Positions 16,816 to 26,579 are shown, counted from the stretch's first letter. The stretch is DNA of 64,000 nt from Lutibacter sp. (GCA_027449025.1 DAIDMK010000015.1:1-64000), one strand, 5' to 3'. The notes: generated from the letters alone by a model not told the origin. Program-made: numbers and translations.

Positions 16816-18888
16816 CTAATCTTTCCAAATCGGTAAGGTAAACTTAAATTCACTACCTTCATTAACTACACTTTCTACCCAAATTTTACCGCCGTGACTT
16901 TCCACAAAATCTTTGCATAAAATTAATCCCAAGCCAGAACCTTGTTCATTAGATGTTCCTAAAGTGGAACACACTTCTTTAACACTGAAAATAGCTTCAA
17001 TTTCAGCCTCCGAAATCCCCACTCCATTATCATTTACACTAATTTCAACAGACTCACCTTTAAGGGTTGAATAAATTTGTATTTCACCCTTTGGCTGGGT
17101 AAATTTTATGGCATTCGAAATTAAATTTCTTAGAATTGTATCTAACATATTCCCGTCAGCTTTAACAAAAATTGTTTTATCAACAGTGTTGGAAATAGTG
17201 ATGTCTTTATTGATAGCCTGAATTTCCAAAAATGAAATCACATCTGCTACTTGTTTCGCCAAGTTAATATTTTTCGGATTAAATTTCAACTTCCCCGATT
17301 GGGAACTTGCCCATATAAGCAGGTTATCGAGCAAACTGGAAACTTTTGCAGCTGAGCCCTTAATTACTTTTAAAAATCGTAATCGCTGTTTTTCATCATA
17401 TACTTCATTATTTTCAATCATAAGTTCTGTAAAACCTGATATTGAACTGAAAGGATTTTTTAAATCGTGAGCAATAATGGAGAAAAATTTATCTTTTGTG
17501 CTATTAAGTTGTTCTAATTTCTTGCTTTGTTTGTGAATTTCATCTTTCATTTTATTCACCTCATAATTTTTAAATTCCAATAAACTATATGCCTTTTTCT
17601 TTGATGAGTTTTGTTGAATTAATAAAATTAACAAAAATGCAAAAATGACTACTGCTATAATTAAAAAATTGGTATATTTTTTTTCTCTTTCATAATTTGA
17701 TTGTGCTTCCTCACTTGTTTTAGACAAATCCTCAATTGTGTAATGCGACTTTTCTAATAAATTTAAGGTATTAAATAATTTAATTTTTTTAGCCCTGTCC
17801 ATTTTCAACAAACTATCATTCGCAGCAGTATATTGTTTTAATCTTTCCAATGCCAAAGCATCATTACCTAATCCTTCGTAGGCAATTGATGCCTGTAATA
17901 AATTTTCTAATTTATAGACTAAATTGCCTGTTATTTCGGCTAAAGCATAACTTTCTCTTGCAGCATAAATAGCACTTTGATAATTTCTTTGCCTATTCTG
18001 CACATCAGAAATATTCAAGAGCGCTAAAGACTGCAAATCTTTTTCATCAATATCCTTTCCAATTTTTAAAGTTTTTTGAAGATATTCAAGTGCTTCATTA
18101 TATTGATTTAAATTAATATAGCAATCGCCAATATTGTTATAATTGATGGCTATTCCAAAATGGTCTCCCAATTCTTCTCCAATGGTAATTGATTTTTTAT
18201 AATAATCCAATCCTTCGGAAATTTTTCCATTGTCGGCCAAAGCATTTGCAATATTTGTATAGGATTTTGAAATCCCACGTTTATCGTTTAGGGTCTCATA
18301 AATGAGCAATGCGTCCCTAAAATATTTTTCGGCCAACTCATAATTTTCTTCATTGTAATACAAATTACCGATAGAGGAATAATTAGATGCAATACCATCT
18401 TGGTTAGAAAATTCCTTATTAAGGGTCAAGGATTTTAGATAATATTCAATGGCTCTATCTTCAGCATATAACTTTGAATAATTGCGACCAATATAATTGT
18501 ATATTATGGCCATTTGATTTCTATTATTCAGCTTTTCATAAATCAATAAAGATTTGTTGTAATAATCAATAGCATCTTTGTAGTTTCCTATTTTATCATA
18601 ATAATATCCAACCTCATATAGTACACTGGCAATTTTAGGCTTAACATTTGCCTTTTGTGATAATTTCAAAGCTTTGTTTAAGTTAACAAAAGCAGAATCA
18701 GTATTGCTTTTTAAATATAAATTAGCGATTTTTAAATGAATGGTCACTTTTGAAGTATCAACCAATTCTTGTTGAATTTCCTTTTTCAGTCTAACTATTT
18801 CAGCGTCTTCCTGTCCTAATAAGATTGAGGTAAACCCAAAATATAGTAAAATTATAAAGCTGTTTTTTATTATTTTCTGATGGTGCAC
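16816..18888 (-). CDS. TPR-repeat sensor histidine kinase
   Basis: This 690-residue sensor has an N-terminal signal peptide and a periplasmic array of about seven tetratricopeptide repeats (roughly 60-370; recurring DAIDYYNKSLLIYEKL-type units). A transmembrane helix (FLIIAVVIFAFLLILLI, about 400-418) and a coiled coil lead to the catalytic core: HisKA with HDLKNPFSS (His near 473), N-box NLISNAIKFTQ, and G-boxes DNGVGIS and GSGLGLILCKDFVESHGG. There is no receiver domain and no response regulator next to it, so its partner is unknown. This architecture is common in Bacteroidota and its stimulus is usually unknown. Confidence 0.95.
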   Translation of the reverse strand: MHHQKIIKNSFIILLYFGFTSILLGQEDAEIVRLKKEIQQELVDTSKVTIHLKIANLYLKSNTDSAFVNLNKALKLSQKANVKPKIASVLYEVGYYYDKIGNYKDAIDYYNKSLLIYEKLNNRNQMAIIYNYIGRNYSKLYAEDRAIEYYLKSLTLNKEFSNQDGIASNYSSIGNLYYNEENYELAEKYFRDALLIYETLNDKRGISKSYTNIANALADNGKISEGLDYYKKSITIGEELGDHFGIAINYNNIGDCYINLNQYNEALEYLQKTLKIGKDIDEKDLQSLALLNISDVQNRQRNYQSAIYAARESYALAEITGNLVYKLENLLQASIAYEGLGNDALALERLKQYTAANDSLLKMDRAKKIKLFNTLNLLEKSHYTIEDLSKTSEEAQSNYEREKKYTNFLIIAVVIFAFLLILLIQQNSSKKKAYSLLEFKNYEVNKMKDEIHKQSKKLEQLNSTKDKFFSIIAHDLKNPFSSISGFTELMIENNEVYDEKQRLRFLKVIKGSAAKVSSLLDNLLIWASSQSGKLKFNPKNINLAKQVADVISFLEIQAINKDITISNTVDKTIFVKADGNMLDTILRNLISNAIKFTQPKGEIQIYSTLKGESVEISVNDNGVGISEAEIEAIFSVKEVCSTLGTSNEQGSGLGLILCKDFVESHGGKIWVESVVNEGSEFKFTLPIWKD

Positions 18889-19050
18889 TTTGAAAATATA
18901 TTTAATTTGAAGTTTCTAGCAATTGATTTTTAACAAATTGTAACAAACAAAACTAAACTATTTTTTTCGATAGAAAAAACAGAAATACAATAAAAGGTAA
19001 TAATTATGACATGAAATACAATAAAATTCTATTCAAAAGCATTTTCAGAC

Positions 19051-19485
19051 TTATTTTATTTTTTTAAACATCATATAATGTTCCCCAACATAGGAAATCT
19101 CAAATTTTTCGCCAAAAGTTTGAAATCCTTGCTTTTTGTAAAAGTCAACGGCAGCAATACGCGCATTACACCATAAAAAGTTACTGTTTTTTTCTTTTAA
19201 AATTTGAACGGCTTCTTGCAACATGAGCTTTCCGATACCAAGCCCCTGGTATTCCGTTAAAGTGGCCATCCCTCTTAATTGATATTGATTTCCGCTAAAA
19301 TTTTTATTGTCTGCCTTCATATAACTTGAAACCGCAATGAGTTTGTCATTTTTAAAAGCGCCTAAATGAAAAGTCTCATCATCAAAATCACCATTAAATT
19401 CAAATGGCAATGGTATATTTTTGCGCAATACCTCCAACCTTATTGGAAATGTTTCCTGAGCCGAAATTTCTTTAATTTGTATCAT
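19051..19485 (-). CDS. GNAT-family N-acetyltransferase
   Basis: The 144-residue protein has the GNAT fold length. Motif A for acetyl-CoA is visible as LRGMATLTEYQGLGIGKLMLQEA (Q-x-x-G-x-G), and the C-terminal strand pair as AAVDFYKKQGFQTFGEKFEI. The acceptor substrate is not predictable. It lies on the opposite strand to a second, unrelated GNAT gene that starts 112 bases away. Confidence 0.9.
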   Translation of the reverse strand: MIQIKEISAQETFPIRLEVLRKNIPLPFEFNGDFDDETFHLGAFKNDKLIAVSSYMKADNKNFSGNQYQLRGMATLTEYQGLGIGKLMLQEAVQILKEKNSNFLWCNARIAAVDFYKKQGFQTFGEKFEISYVGEHYMMFKKIK

Positions 19486-19596
19486 TGCTTTGACTATTCT
19501 TTTAATTATTGAATGATCAACATAATTTTAAAAACCATTCTTTTTCTGAATTTATTTTTATACTATTGATATGAATGATGCTAATTTACTATTAAT

Positions 19597-20022
19597 ATGG
19601 AACATCTTGAAATTAAATTAATTGAGAAAAAAAATATTGTTACCATTTTGCCACTGTTAAGGGAATTGAACACAAATACGCCTGAAATTGTGCTAAAAGA
19701 ACGTGTATTGGAAATGACAACTCAGCATTATAAATGTGTTGGTGTGTTTTTAGATGATGAATTGGTTGGCATTTGCGGGCTCTGGTTTTTAACTAGGCAT
19801 TATTGCGGAAAAACGATTGAGCCTGACCATGTGGTGATTAGCGAAAATCACAGAAATAAAGGATTGGGGAAAAAATTATTCAAATGGATTTACAATTACG
19901 CACAAAGTATTGGTTATGAAGCCACTGAATTAAACACCTATATTGAGAATGAAAAATCACATCGGTTTTATGAAAATGAAGGTTATGAAAAAAAAGGGTT
20001 TCACTACATAAAAAAGTTTTAA
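19597..20022 (+). CDS. GNAT-family N-acetyltransferase
   Basis: The 141-residue protein has motif A at VISENHRNKGLGKKLFKWIYNYA (RNKGLGKKL acetyl-CoA loop) and a motif B region ending KSHRFYENEGYEKKGFHY. Sequence resemblance to the neighbouring GNAT at 19051 is limited to the fold motifs. The substrate is unknown. The gene ends 57 bases before the tRNA-Gly gene, and the tRNA promoter lies between them. Confidence 0.9.
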   Translation: MEHLEIKLIEKKNIVTILPLLRELNTNTPEIVLKERVLEMTTQHYKCVGVFLDDELVGICGLWFLTRHYCGKTIEPDHVVISENHRNKGLGKKLFKWIYNYAQSIGYEATELNTYIENEKSHRFYENEGYEKKGFHYIKKF

Positions 20023-20038
20023 AATTCTAAAAAAAACG

Positions 20039-20069
20039 TTTGCAGAAGTCTAAAAGGATTGTATATTTG
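20039..20069 (+). promoter_or_regulatory. promoter of tRNA-Gly
   Basis: TTTG (20039-20042), 19 bases, then TATATTTG (20062-20069): an exact match to the Bacteroidota housekeeping consensus, ending 10 bases before the first base of the tRNA. Confidence 0.85.
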
Positions 20070-20079
20070 CCAAGTATTT

Positions 20080-20152
20080 GCGAGAGTAGCTCAGTTGGTA
20101 GAGCTTCAGCCTTCCAAGCTGACTGTCGCCGGTTCGAGCCCGGTCTCTCGCT
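20080..20152 (+). tRNA. tRNA-Gly (anticodon TCC)
   Basis: This is a 73-base cloverleaf. The acceptor arm GCGAGAG (20080-20086) pairs with CTCTCGC (20145-20151). The D-loop contains AGCTCAGTTGGTAGAGC, the anticodon loop is CTTCCAA (anticodon TCC), and the T-arm is CCGGTTCGAGCCCGG. The CCA end is not encoded (discriminator T). Confidence 0.98.
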
Positions 20153-20153
20153 C

Positions 20154-20187
20154 AAAAAAAAGCCAAACTTTCGTTTGGCTTTTTTTA
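20154..20187. terminator. bidirectional terminator between tRNA-Gly and rhomboid gene
   Basis: An A-run, AGCCAAAC (20161-20168), a 4-base loop and GTTTGGCT (20173-20180), followed by a T-run. It serves the tRNA on the plus strand and overlaps the stop codon of the rhomboid gene on the minus strand. Confidence 0.85.
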
Positions 20188-20829
20188 TAAAAATCTTTTT
20201 CCGAAAAGAAACAAAAGCACAATTGGAATTCCCAATAATATTACAACCATAGAACTTTCCAAAAATACTTCGGGATACACCAACAACATTAATCCGTAAC
20301 CGCCAACAGATCCTCCCAAATGCGCTGCGTGTCCAATATTTCCAACCTTGTTTTTCATTCCGTAAATGGAATAAACCAAATAACCAATTCCAAAAATATA
20401 GCCAGGAATTGGAATTGGCAATAGAAAAAGCATTAGTTTCATATCGGGGTTTAATAAAATTGCAGCATAAATAATGCCTGCAACAGCTCCCGAAGCGCCC
20501 ACTGCGGTATAATACAATTCTTTTTTATGATAACTGAGTGTTAAAATACTTCCCGCAAACAAACTTCCAAAATACAAAATTAGAAATTTTATAGCGCCGA
20601 GGCTAAGGATAATTTGAGGGGCAAAAATATATAAAACATACATATTTAAAATAAGGTGCAAATAATCCACATGCAAAAATGCCGATGAAAACATCCTTAC
20701 CTTCTCTCCTCTCAAGATAGATCCAATCTGGAATTTAAATTTGTCAAAAAATAATTGGTCACTAAATCCTTTAATGGAAAGCATCACATTAGCCGCAATT
20801 ATTATTAAAAGTACCATGTTCATATTCAT
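20185..20829 (-). CDS. rhomboid-family intramembrane serine protease
   Basis: The 214-residue protein has about six membrane helices. Rhomboid landmarks are visible: HVDYLHLILNMYVLYIF (the His/Asn oxyanion helix), the catalytic serine in GASGAVAGI, and the catalytic histidine in HAAHLGG. It would cleave substrates within the inner membrane; targets are unknown. The start at 20829 (MNMNMVLL) is preferred because the longer frame adds a polar, atypical extension. It is transcribed towards the tRNA terminator and shares a divergent intergenic region with the acyltransferase at 20937. Confidence 0.93.
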   Translation of the reverse strand: MNMNMVLLIIIAANVMLSIKGFSDQLFFDKFKFQIGSILRGEKVRMFSSAFLHVDYLHLILNMYVLYIFAPQIILSLGAIKFLILYFGSLFAGSILTLSYHKKELYYTAVGASGAVAGIIYAAILLNPDMKLMLFLLPIPIPGYIFGIGYLVYSIYGMKNKVGNIGHAAHLGGSVGGYGLMLLVYPEVFLESSMVVILLGIPIVLLFLFGKRFL

Positions 20830-20936
20830 CCTGTTTAATTTTAAACAGCGAAAGTATAAAAAATTGCCGAACCCGTTTACTTGTTTATGTACCAATCAAA
20901 ATATATTTAAAAATTAAATACGATATTTGCATCCTT

Positions 20937-21836
20937 ATGATGAATTTTTTTGTTTATATACTTGTTTATCCTTTGATTTGGCTAATCTCTCTATTGCCTT
21001 TTCGTATTTTATACGCCATTTCAGATGGTGTTTATTTGCTGATATATTATGTATTTGGCTACCGAAAAAAAGTAGTTTTAAATAATTTAAAATTGGCTTT
21101 TCCCGAAAAATCAGATGAAGAAAGAATTAAAATTTCGAAAAAATTTTATCATCATTTTGTGGATATTTTTATTGAAATGATAAAATCTTTTACAATTTCA
21201 AAAGAAGAATTAAATAAAAGATATGTTTATAATAATGTAAGCCTACTGAATGAACTTTATAAGGACGGTAAAAGCCTTATTTTGGTATTTGGTCATTATG
21301 CAAATTGGGAATGGATTATTGGCTTGACGCAATTTATTGATTATAAAGGATATGCAGCTTTCACAAAAATTAACAATAAATATTTTAACAGAAAAATTTT
21401 AAATTCAAGACAACGATTTGGCGTACAATTAAAGCCCACCTCAAAAATTATTCAAGAGATTGACAGAAACCATAAAAAAAATATCCAGGCTATTTATGGT
21501 CTTTTGAGCGATCAATCTCCCCAACTTTCAAAAACTTTTTATTGGAATGAGTTTTTAGGAGTAAAAGTTCCAATTCACACAGGTGCTGAAATGTTGGCGA
21601 AAAAATATAATCTAAATATTGCTTTTGTGAATATAGAAAAAGTTAAACGCGGTTTTTACGAAAGCACTTTCAGCCTCATCACAAATAATGCCTCAAAACA
21701 CTCTGATTTTGAATTGACCAACTTTTATCTTGAAAAAACCGAAAATCAGATTCGCAAACAGCCAGAATACTATTTTTGGACACACAGACGTTTCAAACAT
21801 AAAGACAAAGCGCCGAAATTAATGAATAATGAATAA
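20937..21836 (+). CDS. lysophospholipid/lipid A-type acyltransferase (HtrB/LpxL family)
   Basis: The 299-residue protein has an N-terminal membrane anchor (MMNFFVYILVYPLIWLISLLPF). The family catalytic motif HX4E is present as GHYANWEW. Later blocks (GLLSDQSPQLS, FWTHRRFKHK) are characteristic of the late acyltransferases that add secondary fatty acids to lipid A or related lipids at the inner membrane. Many Bacteroidota carry one such gene for lipid A or ornithine-type lipids; the exact acceptor is not determined here. Single gene, no operon partner. Confidence 0.9.
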   Translation: MMNFFVYILVYPLIWLISLLPFRILYAISDGVYLLIYYVFGYRKKVVLNNLKLAFPEKSDEERIKISKKFYHHFVDIFIEMIKSFTISKEELNKRYVYNNVSLLNELYKDGKSLILVFGHYANWEWIIGLTQFIDYKGYAAFTKINNKYFNRKILNSRQRFGVQLKPTSKIIQEIDRNHKKNIQAIYGLLSDQSPQLSKTFYWNEFLGVKVPIHTGAEMLAKKYNLNIAFVNIEKVKRGFYESTFSLITNNASKHSDFELTNFYLEKTENQIRKQPEYYFWTHRRFKHKDKAPKLMNNE

Positions 21837-22048
21837 TTAATGATTAATTGGTTGATTTGGCGAACGGTTTAATCGTTTAAATGTGTAACTGTCTAATTAT
21901 TATTTTTAAATTTAAAATTCATAATCCAAAATTTCAGAATTAACTTATCGCCTTAAATATTCCCTACTTAATGCCAAAGCGTCATGCCAGTCCGTTTGTT
22001 AACTGAATTTAGGTAGTTACGAACTGAAATCTCACATAACCGGTGACA

Positions 22049-22912
22049 TCACTTAGTTAAGTTAAATTTAGCGCCAAAAACATACATATTCTCAAAAAAG
22101 GTGAAATGCTGGGAAGCGGAATCCTTTTTATCATTTGTGGTTCTAATATCACCCATATTTATATAACCTACTTTTATATTGGATTGAATAAAAAAGTATT
22201 TAAAAAATGTAATGTTTAAACCTGCATGGGCTGATATTCCATATCCTGCCAAATGAAATTCATCGTAGCGTTCTTTTCCCAATAATTTTGTATTTGTTTT
22301 TGGATATAACAATCCAGCTCCAACCCCTTCTGTTAAATTAATATCAATGTGCTTTATGGGAAATTTTAACCAATTATCTAAATTATCAAACCTGCTTACT
22401 TCAACATTTATGTAATTTAAACCGTCAGTATGTTCAAAAGTTAAAAAATCTTCAGTTAAAACAATATCATCATTATTATACGTGCCGTCAAATTCGCCTC
22501 CTGTATTAATAGTTCCGTCAATTTTTACAGTTTTATCATTATACATCACATATTTCATATGATCTAAACCAATAGCAACCGTATAATGTTCTTTAAAAAA
22601 GTAACCAATTCTAAAATTGGTTTGAGGTATTGTAATTTCATCAAGTTTAAAATAATAAATACCGAATGGTTTTGGCTTATCATGTGCCGCTACATTATTC
22701 AATTTAAAGTTATAGTTTTCTCCCTTAAAATGAATGTCTGATTTCGAATAATTTGATCTATTCCACCCCCAATAAATAAACATTTTTCCTTTGTTGCTTT
22801 TAACATCTCTGTAATCTGTTAAAGTATTGTCAACTTTTAAATTTTCATCTTCCTGTGAATAAACCACAAAAGTTACTAGCATTAAAAATGCGATTAGTAT
22901 TCTATTATACAT
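22049..22912 (-). CDS. uncharacterised outer-membrane beta-barrel protein
   Basis: The 287-residue product has a signal peptide (MYNRILIAFLMLVTFVVYSQ) and a pattern of alternating amphipathic strands rich in aromatic residues (FRIGYFFKEHYTVAIGLDHMKYVMY, FFIQSNIKVGYINMG), ending KFNLTK. This fits a small outer-membrane barrel. A similar hypothetical protein is common in Flavobacteriaceae, but I cannot name its function. It starts 5 bases after the glmM stop codon, so the two are almost certainly co-transcribed. Confidence 0.75.
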   Translation of the reverse strand: MYNRILIAFLMLVTFVVYSQEDENLKVDNTLTDYRDVKSNKGKMFIYWGWNRSNYSKSDIHFKGENYNFKLNNVAAHDKPKPFGIYYFKLDEITIPQTNFRIGYFFKEHYTVAIGLDHMKYVMYNDKTVKIDGTINTGGEFDGTYNNDDIVLTEDFLTFEHTDGLNYINVEVSRFDNLDNWLKFPIKHIDINLTEGVGAGLLYPKTNTKLLGKERYDEFHLAGYGISAHAGLNITFFKYFFIQSNIKVGYINMGDIRTTNDKKDSASQHFTFFENMYVFGAKFNLTK

Positions 22913-22917
22913 TTCTT

Positions 22918-24300
22918 TTAAATAATTTTTTGAATTTCAGCTATAAACCTATTTGCCAAGTTATCGGCACTTTGTTGTGAAGTACTTTCTGTATAAATCC
23001 TTATGATTGGTTCTGTATTTGATTTTCGAAGATGTACCCATTCAGTCTCAAAATTAATTTTTACGCCATCAATAGTAATTACATCTTCATTTTTATAATT
23101 AGCGGCAATTGTGTTTAAAATGATATCAACATTGATTTGAGGCGTTAACTCAATTTTATTCTTACTCATAAAATAAGCAGGATAACTGTCTCTCAATTGT
23201 TTGCAGGAAACTCCTGAATTTGCCAAATGCGATAAAAATAACGCAATACCCACTAGGGAATCTCTACCATAATGAGATTCAGGATAAATTATGCCGCCAT
23301 TTCCTTCACCGCCAATTACAGCTTTGGTCGCTTTCATTAATTCCACCACATTTACTTCTCCAACTGCGCTTGCCTGATACTTACCACCATGTTTTAAGGT
23401 AATATCACTTAAAGCTCTTGATGATGACAAGTTTGATACGGTATTTCCTTTAGATTTTCCTAACACATAATCTGCACAGGCAACCAAAGTATATTCTTCG
23501 CCAAACATGGACCCATCTTCACAAATAAGTGCGAGTCTGTCCACATCTGGATCAACTACAATTCCTAAATCTGCTTTTTCTTTAACCACCAATGCAGAAA
23601 TATCAGTTAAATGCTCTTTTAAAGGTTCCGGATTGTGCGGAAATTCTCCGTTAGGCTCACAATACAATTCAACACATTGCACCCCTAATTTTTCCAATAA
23701 AGGAGGAATAGCGATGCCGCCGGTTGAATTTACAGCATCAAGCACCACTTTAAAATTGGCTTTTTTAATGGCTTCAACATCTACCAAAGCTAAATTTAAA
23801 ACTTCCCTAATATGTTTGTTAATATAATTTGCTTTCTTTCTATATTTACCCAAATCATCAACTTCTGCAAAAACATAATCATCATTTTCGGCAATTTCCA
23901 AAACTTCCTCTCCATCCAATGCACTTAAAAACTCGCCTTTTTGATTTAATAATTTTAAGGCATTCCATTGTTTTGGATTGTGGCTTGCAGTAATAATAAT
24001 ACCGCCATCAGCAGCATCTAGTATAACAGCCAGCTCAACCGTGGGTGTTGTTGACAATCCAATATCGATTACGTTTATTCCTAATCCAACTAAGGTATTT
24101 CCCACCAAACTGCTCACCATTTTACCCGAAATTCGAGCATCTCGACCCAAAATTACGGTAAGTTCTTTATTTTTAGTGTGATTTTTAAGCCACATTCCAT
24201 AAGCAGCGGCAAATTTTACAGTATCAATTGGGGTTAAATTATTACTTACATTTCCACCTATTGTTCCTCTTATTCCTGAAATTGATTTTATTAATGACAT
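22918..24300 (-). CDS. glmM: phosphoglucosamine mutase
   Basis: This 460-residue alpha-D-phosphohexomutase converts glucosamine-6-phosphate to glucosamine-1-phosphate for peptidoglycan and lipopolysaccharide precursors. The phosphoserine loop is TASHNPKQWNALK, the Mg-binding loop DPDVDRLAL, the sugar-binding loop GGEGNGGIIYP, and the C-terminal phosphate-binding loop RKSNTEPIIRIYTES. The GEGNGG variant is typical of the Bacteroidota/archaeal-type GlmM branch; phosphomannomutase activity is an alternative reading. It has its own promoter (24350-24318) and is separated from rpsA by a terminator. Confidence 0.9.
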   Translation of the reverse strand: MSLIKSISGIRGTIGGNVSNNLTPIDTVKFAAAYGMWLKNHTKNKELTVILGRDARISGKMVSSLVGNTLVGLGINVIDIGLSTTPTVELAVILDAADGGIIITASHNPKQWNALKLLNQKGEFLSALDGEEVLEIAENDDYVFAEVDDLGKYRKKANYINKHIREVLNLALVDVEAIKKANFKVVLDAVNSTGGIAIPPLLEKLGVQCVELYCEPNGEFPHNPEPLKEHLTDISALVVKEKADLGIVVDPDVDRLALICEDGSMFGEEYTLVACADYVLGKSKGNTVSNLSSSRALSDITLKHGGKYQASAVGEVNVVELMKATKAVIGGEGNGGIIYPESHYGRDSLVGIALFLSHLANSGVSCKQLRDSYPAYFMSKNKIELTPQINVDIILNTIAANYKNEDVITIDGVKINFETEWVHLRKSNTEPIIRIYTESTSQQSADNLANRFIAEIQKII

Positions 24301-24317
24301 TTTTTTAACTTTTGCAA

Positions 24318-24350
24318 CAAAGATAATTTTTATAGTTGTAAAAAAACAAA
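24318..24350 (-). promoter_or_regulatory. promoter of glmM
   Basis: On the minus strand, TTTG (24350-24347), 21 bases, then TATCTTTG (24325-24318), 17 bases before the glmM ATG. Confidence 0.7.
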
Positions 24351-24382
24351 AAAGGCCGTATCAAATATGACACAGCCTTTTT
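24349..24382 (-). terminator. terminator of rpsA
   Basis: Arms AAAAAGGCCGT (24349-24359) and ACAGCCTTTTT (24372-24382), with one mismatch, lie 20 bases after the rpsA stop codon; on the minus strand the stem ends in a T-run. Confidence 0.75.
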
Positions 24383-24402
24383 AATATTTAATGAATTTCG
24401 GA

Positions 24403-26421
24403 TTATTTTCCGCCTTCCATTTTTTTCTTCAATGCGGCAAGATCACCACCTAAATCGCCAAGAGTTGTTTTTTCTGCAGTATCAGCACTTTTTTGTTGTG
24501 CTGCTTTTACATTTTTCTCTTCTTGAGCTTTAAAAATTGAAGTATGTGAAGCAACAATACGTCTAAACTCTTTGTTGAATTCAATTATTTTGAATTGTGC
24601 AACCTCTCCTTTAGCCAATTTAGAACCATCTTCTTTTATGATGAAACGACTTGGAACAAAAGCTTCAACACCTTCTGCCAAAGTGACAATTAATCCTTTA
24701 TCGCTTTTATCTTTTACAGTTCCTTCATGGATGGAATCAATTGTGTACAATTCTTCATGAGCATCCCAAGGATTTTCATTGGTTTGTTTGTGACCTAAAT
24801 TTAATTTACGTCCTTCCACATCCAATTCCAATACTTGAACTTCTAATTTATCACCAACAGAAACGAAATCTGAAGGATGTTTAATTTTCTTAGTCCAAGA
24901 AAGGTCAGAAATATAAACCAAACCATCAATTCCCTCTTCCAATTCAACAAAAACACCAAAGTTAGTGTAGTTACGCACCGTACCGGTGTGAACGGAACCT
25001 ACAGGGTATTTTTCTGCAATATTGGTCCAAGGATCTGGATGCAATTGTTTAATTCCTAAAGACATTTTTCTTTCGTCTCTATCTAAAGTCAATACTTGAG
25101 CTTCTACTTCGTCGCCTACAGACACGAAATCCTGAGCAGAACGTAAATGCGTTGACCAAGACATCTCAGACACGTGAATTAATCCTTCTACACCTTTAGA
25201 AACTTCAATAAACGCACCGTAATCAGCAATTACAACTACTTTACCTTTAATGGTATCTCCTACTTTAATGTTTTCATCTAAAGCTTCCCATGGATGTTTG
25301 TTCAATTGTTTTAAACCTAATTGGATTCTTGTTTTTTCATCGTCAAAATCAAGAATTACAACATTTAATGTTTGGTCTAATTCAACCACTTCACTTGGGT
25401 GATTGATTCTTGACCAAGATAAATCTGTAATATGAATTAATCCATCAACACCACCTAAATCAACAAAAACGCCGTATGAAGTAATGTTTTTAACAACACC
25501 TTCCAATACTTGACCTTTTTCTAATTTACCAATAATTTCTTTCTTTTGAACTTCAATATCAGCTTCAATAAGTGCTTTATGCGAAACCACAACGTTTTTA
25601 AATTCATGGTTAATTTTCACCACTTTGAATTCCATTGTTTTTTCAACATATTGATCGTAATCTCTAATTGGTTTTACATCAATTTGAGAACCTGGCAAGA
25701 ATGCTTCAATTCCAAAAACATCTACAATCATACCGCCACGAGTTCTGCATTTAACGAAACCGTTAACCACTTCACCTGTTTCGTGTGCACTATTTACACG
25801 ATCCCAAGCTTTAATAACTCTTGCTTTTTTGTGAGATAATACCAATTGACCGGTATTGTCTTCTCTTTTATCAACCAAAACCTCAACCTTGTCTCCAACG
25901 GCTAAATTTGGGTTGTAACGAAATTCATTCAATGAAATAACGCCTTCAGATTTTGCATTGATGTCAATAATTGCTTCACGGTCTGTTTTTCTTACAACAA
26001 TTCCTTCAATTACTTCGCGTTCACTTACAATTCCCAAGGTAACTTCTAAAGCTGCTTCAAAAGATTTTAGGTTTTCAGCGTCAATGGCTTCAATACCTTC
26101 TTCGTACATGTGCCAGTCAAAATTCGCTAAAAATTCTTCTGGATTTACTTTTGGCGCTTCAACTGTTTCAGGCACCTCTACTTTAGCAACTTTTTCAGCT
26201 TTTGGAGCTTTAACTGCCTCAACTACTGCTTCTTCTGTTGCTTTTTCAGCTTTTGGCGCTTTTGCTGTTTCAGCGACTACTTCAGTAGTTTCTTTTTCAG
26301 CTTTTGGCGCTTCAACTGTTTCCGCAACTTCTTCAGGAGTTTCTGTTTGGGCTTTCGCCGCTGTTTGATTTACTTCAGGAGCATCATTTTGCTCTTCAGT
26401 ATTTTTTGTTTCTTCAGACAT
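24403..26421 (-). CDS. rpsA: 30S ribosomal protein S1
   Basis: The 672-residue protein contains six S1 RNA-binding domains, recognisable by their core strands (for example SYGVFVDLGGVDGLIHITDLSW in the third, DYGAFIEVSKGVEGLIHVSEMSW in the fourth, NFGVFVELEEGIDGLVYISDLSW in the fifth). It precedes them with an unusual N-terminal extension of about 95 residues rich in Ala, Glu, Lys, Pro and Val and built around repeats of KAPKAEK. S1 helps unfold and bind mRNA on the small subunit; in Bacteroidota, which rarely use strong Shine-Dalgarno sites, it is expected to matter for initiation. Its own promoter is at 26579-26548, giving a leader of about 120 nt. Confidence 0.96.
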   Translation of the reverse strand: MSEETKNTEEQNDAPEVNQTAAKAQTETPEEVAETVEAPKAEKETTEVVAETAKAPKAEKATEEAVVEAVKAPKAEKVAKVEVPETVEAPKVNPEEFLANFDWHMYEEGIEAIDAENLKSFEAALEVTLGIVSEREVIEGIVVRKTDREAIIDINAKSEGVISLNEFRYNPNLAVGDKVEVLVDKREDNTGQLVLSHKKARVIKAWDRVNSAHETGEVVNGFVKCRTRGGMIVDVFGIEAFLPGSQIDVKPIRDYDQYVEKTMEFKVVKINHEFKNVVVSHKALIEADIEVQKKEIIGKLEKGQVLEGVVKNITSYGVFVDLGGVDGLIHITDLSWSRINHPSEVVELDQTLNVVILDFDDEKTRIQLGLKQLNKHPWEALDENIKVGDTIKGKVVVIADYGAFIEVSKGVEGLIHVSEMSWSTHLRSAQDFVSVGDEVEAQVLTLDRDERKMSLGIKQLHPDPWTNIAEKYPVGSVHTGTVRNYTNFGVFVELEEGIDGLVYISDLSWTKKIKHPSDFVSVGDKLEVQVLELDVEGRKLNLGHKQTNENPWDAHEELYTIDSIHEGTVKDKSDKGLIVTLAEGVEAFVPSRFIIKEDGSKLAKGEVAQFKIIEFNKEFRRIVASHTSIFKAQEEKNVKAAQQKSADTAEKTTLGDLGGDLAALKKKMEGGK

Positions 26422-26547
26422 ATTTGCTGATGATAATTATTTGTATCTTATTGTTATCCAGATTTTTATACGATAATAACGCAAAGAGTTGGTTTACATT
26501 ATTTTTTTTCTCAGCCCTTTTAAAATCTGCTCTCGTTAAAAGGCGTG

Positions 26548-26579
26548 CAAATTTACTTAATTTATTTTATTATAACAAA
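26548..26579 (-). promoter_or_regulatory. promoter of rpsA
   Basis: On the minus strand, TTTG (26579-26576), 20 bases, then TAAATTTG (26555-26548). The predicted leader of about 120 nt before the ATG at 26421 is long enough to carry autoregulatory structure, though none is obvious by eye. Confidence 0.75.

Noticed and set aside
20040-20252. Plus-strand open frame of 70 codons
   Set aside because: It runs straight through the tRNA-Gly gene and its terminator.
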